Made by a program: the position numbers and the translations under genes. DNA of 28,150 nucleotides from Cercozoa sp. M6MM. Taxonomy: Eukaryota > Endomyxa: Ascetosporea. The stretch lies in the NCBI GenBank assembly GCA_040357565.1, contig JBDODJ010000140.1; one strand, 5' to 3'. Numbering within the stretch: position 1 is the first letter of the stretch; each line of letters starts with the position of its first letter. The notes under the pieces were generated by a model. The model saw nothing but the letters and a program-made list of their open reading frames with translations. It made no database searches and was not told where the DNA came from. Shown in pieces: positions 19,815-28,150 of the stretch.

Positions 19815-22800
19815 ATGCGCTTCCTCCTGAGTGCGACGCTGGTCGCCTTCGCATGTGCGCAGCACCAGCTACCCACCTTCCCGAACCAGAGTGAGTTATA
19901 CTTGCAAGGCTACCCCAGGATGGCTGTACATGTACTGTATATTCTTAGAACCGGACACCCCTGCCGACCGAATGATCTTCCAGTGTTCCTTCTGACTAAT
20001 TTAAATTACAATCCCCCTAACCTGCCCTTTATAATTTAGGCCAGTTATGTTTTTATGCAGACGACGCTGACATGCTGACCGGCAATGGCTTGCTGCTGCA
20101 CGACTCGAGCGAGAACTTGCGCTCACTGGTGCAGCAGCGCATCCTGTCGGGTCTGCATGAGAGCGGTGTTGACTCTTCGGAAGAGGACTTTGATCCCGAG
20201 GTGCACTCGATCGCTCGTATAGGCGGCAGTGTCTTTGCTGACGTAAGTTCTACCTTGCAATTAATATTGACTCTCGAAAACATGAATCGTTCACCCCTAC
20301 GTATTCCTAGGTACGCATCCCAGCGGACGGCGAGATGACCAGCAAGGATCGGTCGATGGCAGCGATTCGAAACGACGAGGCTTCGTTGGGCCCGCCCGAG
20401 CGGATGGTCATGTTGACAGCGTTGCAGGACTCGTGCAGTCTGCAGTCGAGTGCGCCCTGGGGAGTGCATGTTATGGACGGCGATCCCACGGCCAGCACCT
20501 GGAGTGCCTTCGTCGGTACTGCCAACGAGTTCGAACGCTGCGACGCACGTGCCGGTGCATCAGCTCTGCACTTTTACTCTAATTTACTGTATGTAAATAG
20601 TGTAGTTCGTGTAGATACAGTTTATCAATTTATACGTTGATTCCTGATACTCCTGTCCGTGTAATTGACTGTGCTCTCTACGACGCACTATGTAAGTTTA
20701 AATAGTTGATGTGATCGTACTTTGATTGTACGACTATTTTAACTACAATATAAATTGATATGTCCTATGGAAGAAAATTTAGTGTGTATCTATGCGCTTG
20801 TGCTTGTACACCCGTGCAGGCGCCGACACGGACGTGTGGGTGCTCGACATGTGTGTGCAAACGCGTTCGAGTGAGAGCGCCTCGAGTCGGTGCTTTCACT
20901 CCATTTACCCCTCGCCACTATACTCCCCTCCCTTTGCTCATCGATCCACATCCCATCTGGGCAGAATCACGCGGAACCAATTGTCGAACTACTGGGACTT
21001 TGTTGACAACGCCAACGTGTGCAACACGGGCAGCACGTGCGGACTGCCGGAGCCGGAACACGGCACTTTGGTGGCCAATGTGTTGGCACGTGACACCACC
21101 GGAGTGCTACCGTCGCCTCAGACTGGCGACGGTTCGCGTCCGCGCGTACACAGTGCGCGAGTGTTGGATTGCCAAGGCAGTGGCAGTGACGTACAACTTA
21201 ACTTAACTGATCCTTTTTACACCCTTTTACCCCCTTTACCCTGACCCCGTATACCCTTTTACTCCCATTTATCAGCTCTATACCTTACCCTTTTACCCGC
21301 TACCTAGTTCGGCATAATCCAAGCCATCAGTGCCATCGTGGACTGGCACAACGGAAACGCTTTGGGCAGTGGCTTCTACCGCGACAATAGTGTACAGAGT
21401 TCCCCTCCTGTCACTTATACCCCCTCCAGGGCACACAAGGAGTGACATGGTCGGAGGCCAAGATGGGCGGCAAGCACCTCACGCTGATCAACATGTCACT
21501 GGGCGGCGGCAAGTCGACTGCCTTGGAGAATGCTGTCAATGCTGCAGCCGCCGAGGGTGTCGTGTCTGTCGTGGCTGCCGGCAACAGTGGCGTGCCTGCG
21601 TGCACTGAGGTTTTACTTCTCCCGTTTACCCCCCTTCCACATTTAACCCCCCCCCCCCCCCAGTCGCCTGCTGGTGCGACGTCGGCCATCACGGCGGGTG
21701 CCATTGCGTCAGGTTGGTTCTCGTCGCCTCCTTACCTTTTTCCACTCCCTTTTACCCCCCTTATCCCTTCTTACCCTTGACTGTTTTTACTCTCCTTTTT
21801 ACTCCCCTTTTTACTCCCTTTTTATCCCCCTCACGCCCCCAGACGGAAGCGAAATAGTGTGGAGTGGCTACGGCAGCTGCGTGGACGTGTATGCTCCCGG
21901 CGTGAGTGTGCGCAGCGGCGGTGTCACTGTGAGTGGCACCTCCTTCAGCTGTCCCTACACTGCCGGTGTGGCCGCGGCCATCGTGGGCGCACTCAACCCG
22001 CAGGTAGGCCTGCCCACATCCCATTTAACCCCTTTAAACCCCCGCTTTTTACCTCCCCTGTAGAACGAGGCTGACTTGAGAGCGATCCTGGTGGACGGCG
22101 GAGCACAAGGCGTTGCCGGAATCCTGCCTGGTTACGACTCCCCCAACGTGGTGCCGACGGTCGTTTCGATCGACAATGCTGCGTAGTCCCCCCCCCCCCC
22201 GACCTATCTTGACCCTCTTTACCCTCTTTACCCCCCCCCCCCCCAGACCCCCACCTGGTCCAACGCCGGTGCCAGTGCCAGGTCCAACGACAACAACGAC
22301 AACGACAACAACAACAACAACGACACCTCCGAGTGGACCGCAGCAGTGCCTCAACGAGAAGACACACTTCGAGGGTGGCCTGTCCTTCCCGGTGCAAACA
22401 TCGGCGGGTGGCACTATCACTTGTCGTCAGTGTCCGACGGCAGGCGGAGCACGAACTCTGCAGAGCGAGTTTCCGTGTGCACATGCCATCTTCCGCGTAC
22501 TTTAACCACTTTAACTTCCCTTAGCCACCCTTTCCCACTATTCAACCCCTTTAACCAACATTATATAACCATAACTTATCCCCTTTAAATGCCAACTTGT
22601 TACCCTTTGACCCTTTCATTACTTCCCCCTTCACCTTCGCCCAACATAGAGTGGCCGCTGGCGCACACGTCGTTCGCGCTGCTTGGCGAGCTTCCAGTGT
22701 CAAAGAACCTGCGTGGATATCGATACGGCGAGTGTTCCTTCAACCTCCTTTAGCCTCTTGTTTACCCCATCCTTTGTTCTTACCCCCTCCTGCCGGACAG

Positions 22801-24306
22801 AGCAATGCACGCGCCGACCAAGTGGGCTGTCTGAACCGTGTGATCAACAACTACTGTCTGCGTTTCCCGTACTTCCCGGTGAACAACGGCGACCCGTTCA
22901 GCTACGTCGAGGACGCCGTAAACTGCCGCGCGTGCCGCTCCTTCCACGCACAGCTCTGCGAGCGTCTACAACCTGGAGACGCTATCCGTGAGTGTTCTTT
23001 ATCTCCTTTAATTTACCACCTTATAAACCCCCATTATTCCAGTACTTTTTATCGTTTCTCTGGATGACCTCTTCTTTTCCGTTTGCCCTTTATTATCTTT
23101 ATTCCATCGTTCTTGTATCTTTTATCTCTATGTTACTCCCTCATTTGTCCACCTTCTATTTGTTTTGTTTCTTTTATTTCCCCATTTCCACCCTAGAGTT
23201 CGGAGTGGACTGCGAGAACGACCCGACCGGCGTCGCGAAATTCTGCAACGACGAGTTCCTCGAACGCTTCGGTCCATTCCCGGGTACTCTTTGTGCCAAC
23301 TTGTACTGTAGTCATAACTTAATCTTTGGTACAATGGTACGCGGTACAGACCAGTTGGACTCCATCATACTAGCCCGTCGTGCCGGCGAACAAGATGACT
23401 TGCGTCGCACGCAGAAGTGCGCCAACGGTACTATATCCACAGACTATGCAGTATAATTGAGAGTCAATTTTACCTGGGCACGTGCAGTGGGCCGAGCCAT
23501 CGCAGTGACGGTCAATGTGCCCGACGTTACCAAGGCACTGGGCGACACGGACTACCTGTGCGATCAGGCACGTGTGCGACTGGCCGACTTGGCCATGTTG
23601 GTTGCCCCCCTAGACAAAGCAATATTAACAGAAGATCCACCGCAGTGAAACTGTGCTTTCGTTTGTGAATTGTTAGAAATGCGGCCAATCAAGCCAACGG
23701 AATCCTCGTCAGCGAGCTCGACTTCGAACTCGACGACGACGCTGCCTGTGACCTCACCGAGCAGGTAGTTCTCACACCCTCTTTAAATTTCCTTCTTCCA
23801 TTCTCATCTTGGGATCTGCAGCAACACGTGCGTGGTGTCAACGGTATGCGACTCAACTTTGCCATTCGTCCGTCCGACAAGTCGGAGGACGAGTTCGACA
23901 AGCTGCTGGATGAGGACGCGCAGGCACTGGCTCAACGCGTGTTGCGCAACATGCGTATGCTCGAGCTTCTCTCTTGACGGGTATAAAATACTTGCGTATA
24001 TCGACAGGTATCGATGCGTCTCCTTCGGTGGATGCTGACATGCTGGTCACCATCGACGTTGCCGACGATAGTGTAAACTGACTCTTTGCACCGTATCTAA
24101 TAAACCAACTAATCTTCTTCGGTGCTTTGAAGGGACTGAACAACGGCATCACTCCGATCAGCGAGGACGACGCTCGTGTTTGCATCAATGCGCTTAACCA
24201 AGGCTCTTCGTTCTCGCGATCGGATGCGCCAGGTTTGCCGCAGTGTGCCTCGGTGGGCGCACTGTCCGCCACTGCTGCTGTCGCTGCACATCTGCTGCAG
24301 CACTGA
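19815..24306 (+). CDS. Secreted subtilisin-family (S8, proteinase K-like) protease with long C-terminal region
   Basis: Signal peptide MRFLLSATLVAFACA, then a propeptide (NLRSLVQQRILSGLHESGVD to SARIPADGEM-type sequence) and the peptidase start SSAPWGVHVMDGDPTASTW, equivalent to the NAPWGL entry of proteinase K. The triad is readable across introns: Asp in DVWVLDMC (20846-20848), His in EHGTLVANVLA (21059-21061), Ser in SGTSFSCPYTAGVAA (21941-21943), with the oxyanion Asn in VVAAGNSG (21583-21585) and substrate-strand LINMSLGGG. After LNPQNEADLRAILVDGGAQG comes a linker PPPGPTPVPVPGP followed by about 13 Thr, then a long region with many Cys (CRQCPTAGG, NCRACRSFHAQLCERL, VDCENDPTGVAKFCNDE) and two acidic helical blocks (DEFDKLLDEDAQALAQRVLR). 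The end, PQCASVGALSATAAVAAH then LLQH and TGA at 24304, is short and hydrophobic and could be a GPI-attachment tail. The Asp loop (LDMC instead of the usual D-T/S-G) is unusual. About 20 exons. Confidence 0.93.
22248..22336 (+). other. Pro-rich and poly-Thr linker coded by an ACA/ACG run
   Basis: Between the peptidase domain and the Cys-containing C-terminal region the exon reads PPPGPTPVPVPGP and then about 13 Thr codons (ACA and ACG mixed) before PPSGPQQC. Such Thr/Pro linkers are typically O-glycosylated and extended. The mixed codons suggest protein-level selection rather than simple slippage alone. Confidence 0.85.
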
Positions 24307-24733
24307 GCCTTGCTCCAAGCACTCCAAGTATCCAATTCGAAGTCAAACAAAATCACTCAGGCCGCGGCAGCCACACCGACAATCTGCGCTCGGCTGCCTG
24401 GCTCGCATCACATCCTTTCGCTGGACTTAAGTTTTAATTGAAATTTAGACTACTCTCGCGCGGCACTGGCACGGCTGATTTTTTATTTAATACTGCGCTG
24501 CACCGTACCGTACGTGCACCAGCGCAGGGCTAACGTAAACAACGGCACTAGCGCAGGATTAAACAACGGCACTAGCGCTGGCGCTACTGGCCGTGCTGCC
24601 GGTGCTGCCGGTGTCACTAACCGCACTCGTCTGCTCGCGCCTCAGCAACAGTGTCGCGTATTTTGGCAAGCCTTGTGCAAGCTCATTTGCCTGGGAAAAT
24701 GCACGGTAAAAACGTGTTTAAAAACATGTAAGT
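24307..24733. other. Convergent intergenic region, subtilase / AN1 zinc-finger gene
   Basis: 427 bases lie between the subtilase TGA and the AN1-gene TAA, and hold both 3' ends. They contain an inverted repeat (CTGCGCTG 24493-24500 with CAGCGCAG 24520-24527, loop 19 bases) and two copies of AACAACGGCACTAGCGC at about 24538 and 24562. A + strand open frame from 24514 gives low-complexity Asn/Gly/Thr/Ala sequence; I do not support it as a gene. Confidence 0.6.
24493..24527. repeat. Inverted repeat (8-base arms, 19-base loop)
   Basis: CTGCGCTG and its exact reverse complement CAGCGCAG flank CACCGTACCGTACGTGCAC, itself partly palindromic. It sits between two converging genes, where a hairpin in either 3' UTR could form. 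Confidence 0.7.
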
Positions 24734-26254
24734 TTAGACCAAATCAAAACACACCACAATATCGGCAGGCAACTGCACCGCAGGCGGTTTCGGTGCGCCA
24801 TGCTCCCGCTTTGGTGCAGGGATGTACAAGTTTAATCGACCTAACGCCAGGCAGCAAGAATATCGTATGATAAATTAAAAATCTATGAATGCAAAACAGC
24901 TATACCTGCAGAAGCGCGCGATGAAGCATTTGAGTTCGGGATTGCAAACGCCTGTGCACAAGGTAAAGCTAGGTGTTAGCGAACGGAAGTAACTTAACAA
25001 ACCTGACAAAGGTCGTCAATCGCAGCACCAAGTGACTTGTCCGCGCGGAAGTACACTGAGACCTTTTTGCGTTTCGTAAGTGGCGACTCGACACCACGAC
25101 CAAGTTTGACCACGAAATAAACCTGAAAGCGAGCCAAACATCGAGCAGACTTGAATGGATACACATAACAGAGTTACCCTGTTTTCTTCCTTCACACCGG
25201 CGCGTCCTTTCGCCTTTTTCTTGTCAAAAGTTGCAGCACTTGTTTCCCTTTTCGATGACTAAACACACAAAGTTAATCACCAACTCGAACAATAAAAAGC
25301 AGTGTGTATCGTACAGTTCGCGAAGTGAGAATCCCGGAATTGCGCAATCGCGCAAGCACACTTTGCATTGCGTTCTGCAAAGCCCAAAGTAAGAACCAAT
25401 GAAGAGAAATTCTTCAGAATTCTCGGTTGTGGGAAAAAAGTAGGCTACCTGTTTCAACACTTTTCGACGCTCCTTGTCGCGTCGTTCTCTTTCTTTTAGC
25501 GCACGTCTACTCGAGCAAACTATACTGGTACGAAGTTAAACTGATCACACAAACAGAAATGTACCGACGTCGCACTTCGACACATTCGTGCGCACTAGGC
25601 AGTCGATGCGACGGGCAGAAACCGTGTCCACATTCACGACACCTAACCTACAACCAACATTCGTGTATAGTACCACCACAAAACAAAAGAAGCTACCAAC
25701 ATCAGCGACTGTGACTGACAAGTATTGACTCCACATTTCGGCGATTCACGGCGTTTCGCAATATTCGAACGACACTGAAAAACAAAAAACTTACGATTTT
25801 AAAAGTTAAAAGCAGACAGTTACAACTTACACCAGACTCGATATGTCGACTGACAGCTGTATCAACGTCTTCGTTCTCTTTCAATAAGACATGCTGCGAG
25901 CACAGTGGGCACTACGAGTTAAAGCAAAAAGTACGACGCAAGTGCACGCAGATGTGAGCAAGTGGACCTTTGGAAGCTGCCGATTCTCCATCTTGTCGGC
26001 ACAGCCGTGTTCTGTCGGCAACCTTTCACAAATAAAAACAGGTCAGACTTCCACTCGTTTTATCATGACGACATGGGGAACCTGTGGGCCGAACAGAAGT
26101 GCTTCTGGCACAGTTCGCACTCGAACGGCAGGTAATCAATCACGCGACATCTGCACAGAGACAACACACACCATTGCGGTAATTCGAATCACTTGCTTTG
26201 CAAAGAAACGTGATACGTCGGCTCGCTACACCGTTGCTGTCCTCTTACTTCCAT
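24734..26254 (-). CDS. AN1-type zinc-finger protein, two AN1 fingers plus ZFAND1/Cuz1-like ubiquitin-like domain
   Basis: AN1 proteins of this class work with Cdc48/p97 and the proteasome, notably in arsenite and stress-granule responses (family knowledge). Start ATG 26254 gives MEVRGQQRCSEPT; the next exon (26150-26082) continues CRVIDYLPFECELCQKHFCS and AHR, then LPTEHGCADKM: a complete AN1 finger. A CPLCSQHVLLKENEDVD segment with SRHIESGC follows, matching the inter-finger region of ZFAND2 proteins. The second AN1 finger is split over exons: KCGVNTCQSQSLML, then VRCRECGHGFCPSHRLPSAH and EC. A basic linker (RALKERERRDKERRKVLKQN) leads to NRVYFVVKLGRGVESPLTKR, VSVYFRADKSLGAAIDDLCQ and RLNLYIPAPKRE ... 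DIVVCFDLV, TAA at 24736-24734, aligning with the C-terminal domain of human ZFAND1. About ten exons. One intron near 25900-25950 has two possible donors; both keep frame. Confidence 0.93.
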
Positions 26255-26760
26255 CAAGTCACCAATGTGCTGGTGCTATTTGAAGCTGCGAGGCAATGCC
26301 AGGGAGTCTAACTCGACAGGGTATGGGCAGAAAAGGGTCAAAGTTTGGTCGATGAAACTGAGAATATTCTCGTTTTTGTGTCAATTTCCGTTCTTCCGTG
26401 TTCTTTTCGCGGGCAGCAAAGAACATTGGCATGCTTTGATTTAAATTATTAGAAGAGAATCTTTTTCGTCGCGATGCAAGCACCAAGAAGACTGCGGAAT
26501 GGACTGAAAGACCGTTTTGGTTACTTTTCGGGCGATGGGCAGTGATTGCTCTCGAACGGCTGACCACTCCCAGTGACTTCCTGCTTTCAGCGATCACACG
26601 CGCTTGACTGGCGATGGTGATCAAGTAACCTGCTGTTGAAAAGCTTGCCCAGCAACGAGGCGCTTTAGAAGGCCATTTTGAATTCTATTGCCCCAACGAG
26701 AGTGGACTGTCGACCAGGAGCGCTCGTTCGTTTTTTGTATTATTTGTAAGCGCCTAGGCC
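26255..26760. promoter_or_regulatory. Head-to-head intergenic region, AN1 gene / secreted-protein gene
   Basis: 506 bases separate the two divergent starts. Open frames occur (for example - strand 26624-26259) but carry no recognised domain, and the longest one stops just before the AN1 start in a different frame. The region should hold both promoters; no sure TATA box was seen. Confidence 0.55.
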
Positions 26761-28110
26761 ATGAAGCTTCTTCTGGCTGCGGCCTTGTGCGCTTCCGGCG
26801 CGGTCGCCTTTGCTGCGCCGGAGATGGAAGCGTAACTTCCGATAGAAAAGCAAGCACCTGCCTTTACATTACAGACTGTAACTTTTAGGTACGTTCAACC
26901 CGCCGTCGCCCGTCGCTTCGAGGTGATCCCCCACGACAGCTTTGAGCTGTCCTTCTTTGATGATGCCGATGCCCATGGTACCTCGTCCTTGCTTTCTTTC
27001 GGTTAACAAAGCCGCAAGGACAAAACTGAACGGACAAGAAACGCTTTTGAATCGATCTGGGAAATTTCAGACGACGACACGCTCGCTTTCTCGGTGCGCT
27101 CGTCGGATGAGTCGCTGCTGGAGCGGCACGAGAGTGCTCGCAACGAGCGTCGGCGTCAACGCCGCCGGCGACAGGTAGATAACTTACTTGGTTTTGCGTT
27201 TCTTCATGTGGAAATATGAAATATCTCGCCTGAATAGATTGAGCGCAAGCACCGGCGTCGAAATGAAGGGTGGAAGCAGGTAATTGAGGTCACTTTGCTT
27301 TGCCCTCAATGGTACTGGTACCATATATCTTAGCTGGCCGAATACGCCAGTCTGCGCGTGCGACTGCCCGACACGTAACTCAAGCCTTGTTTCGTATTTG
27401 TAAAAATGCGACACACTTCTGATTGATTTAACCTTGGGGAGCAGGAAGGAAGACTTCCGTGTCCAAATGGAAGTGCACGACGATATTGTTGCCACCTACG
27501 AGGTAAACAAACTCAAACCATGTTGTTTATTTGTTTAATTTAATGTTTGGCTATAAAATACAATAATGTACAGCACCCAGTCCGTGGCACTGTTGCGACC
27601 GATCACTGGCTCAACAACGAACTGCTGACTTTTCAGGTGCTTACCCTTCTACTGTCTTTACTCTCTTTAGATCCCTCTTTACCATTCTACTTCCTTCTCC
27701 TCTTCTTCTTATTTACTCTTCCCTGTACCTTTGGGAAATACATGCAGTCGCGCAATGCATCGGTCGAGGCGAGTTTGCATGCTGCGCGTGAAGAGTGAGT
27801 TGCATCATTTGTGCCTTAACCCCCTCCCTTAACCCCCTTTACCCCTTACCCTCCTCTTCTTAAACTGGTTACTCTAACAGTGGTGACATTGTGATCGGTG
27901 GTGCCACGCTGCGCTTCATCACCAACGAGTATGCTTTACTCCCTTTAGCCTTTTCCTTTCCCCTCCCTGTGCTGTACCCCTTAGAGGTGTGGAGCGCGTG
28001 CACTTGCAGCAGCTGCCGCAGCTGCTGCACAGTCTGCGACGCCGAATCGACTTTGGCCAGGACAAGGAACTCCAGTCGGCTCGACTCGAACTACACCGTC
28101 TGCTGCATCG
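26761..28110 (+). CDS. Unrecognised secreted protein, 3'-partial (ten exons visible)
   Basis: Start ATG 26761 gives the signal peptide MKLLLAAALCASGAVAFA. The mature part begins APEMEAYVQPAVARRFEVIP and runs into HDSFELSFFDDADAHDDD then TLAFSVRSSDESLLE, an acidic beta-strand pattern that loosely recalls dystroglycan-type cadherin-like repeats (weak). Next comes a strongly basic segment (NERRRQRRRRQIERKHRRRN), then EGWKQLAEYASLRVRLPDT, HDDIVATYEHPVRGTVATDH, NELLTFQSRNASVEASL, GDIVIGGATLRFITNE, a Leu-rich helix (VERVHLQQLPQLLHSLRRR) and a charged helix (DKELQSARLELHRLLHR) that ends at a GTAAGC donor near 28111. All introns are GT-AG, several C/T-rich. The gene runs off the window. Function unknown; secretion is the only safe statement. 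Confidence 0.8.
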
Positions 28111-28150
28111 GGTAAGCTTAGAGTGGGGGGGGAAAGGAAAAGGCTAAAGG

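Noticed and set aside
24514-24870. Small + strand gene with Asn/Gly/Thr/Ala repeats
   Set aside because: The frame is low-complexity at first and then lies antisense to the last exon of the AN1 gene, which is well supported.
26259-26624. A 121-residue - strand open frame upstream of the AN1 gene
   Set aside because: No domain, signal or splice logic. It is out of frame with the AN1 start and fills the divergent promoter region.
1-28150. Transposons or virus-like elements
   Set aside because: No reverse transcriptase, integrase, transposase, capsid, long terminal repeat or target-site pattern was seen in any reading frame.

Overview
This is a compact, intron-rich stretch of nuclear DNA from a eukaryote, most likely a unicellular protist. 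Eight protein genes alternate on the two strands with 14 to 610 bases between them. Every intron I could place is GT-AG. Exons are mostly 40-300 bases and introns mostly 25-200 bases. TAA, TAG and TGA all serve as gene ends and none is needed as a sense codon inside the homology-supported exons, so the standard code fits. I cannot name the lineage from sequence alone. No rRNA, tRNA, CRISPR array, insertion element or virus-like element was found. Exon joins below were made by eye from splice sites, reading frame and family similarity, so edges are firm where a family match crosses them and softer elsewhere.

Layout: (1) 1-5435, +, the 3' part of a large, unrecognised type I membrane protein with N-glycosylation sequons, a possible SEA-like fold beside the membrane, one transmembrane helix and a short acidic/basic tail; its 5' end lies before the window, behind a (TG)40 tract. 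(2) 13728-5647, -, the whole gene for the spliceosomal helicase Aquarius (AQR/IBP160), cut into about 45 exons. (3) 14106-16269, +, an M16-family mitochondrial core protein of the UQCRC2 type (complex III). (4) 18556-16365, -, an ankyrin-repeat protein with a Lys/Pro/Glu/Gln-rich linker and a C-terminal coiled coil. (5) 18691-19204, +, the complex I subunit NDUFA2 (B8). (6) 19815-24306, +, a secreted subtilisin-family (S8, proteinase K-like) protease with a propeptide, a Thr/Pro linker and a long Cys-containing C-terminal region. (7) 26254-24734, -, an AN1 zinc-finger protein with two AN1 fingers and a ZFAND1/Cuz1-like C-terminal ubiquitin-like domain. (8) 26761 to the window end, +, the 5' part of an unrecognised secreted protein with a signal peptide, an acidic beta-rich stretch and a very basic stretch.

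The genes are not an operon or pathway. Two mitochondrial respiratory-chain subunits (complex III and complex I) flank the ankyrin gene, and three genes encode secreted or surface proteins. Three head-to-head pairs share short intergenic regions (377, 134 and 506 bases) that should act as two-way promoters; tail-to-tail pairs are separated by only about 14-430 bases.

The most unusual features lie in the non-coding sequence. Many introns carry runs of C joined by TTTA (TTTACCCC-like) always on the sense strand of the host gene, so the + strand reads C/T-rich in + genes and G-rich (GGGGTAAA) in the - strand AQR gene. A 12-base palindrome, GTCCAAATGGAC, occurs at least three times exactly with many near copies in introns and exons. 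About half of the introns I could place in the first gene begin GTAC. AQR introns hold several minisatellites, including one with a palindromic TCCGCGCGGA core.
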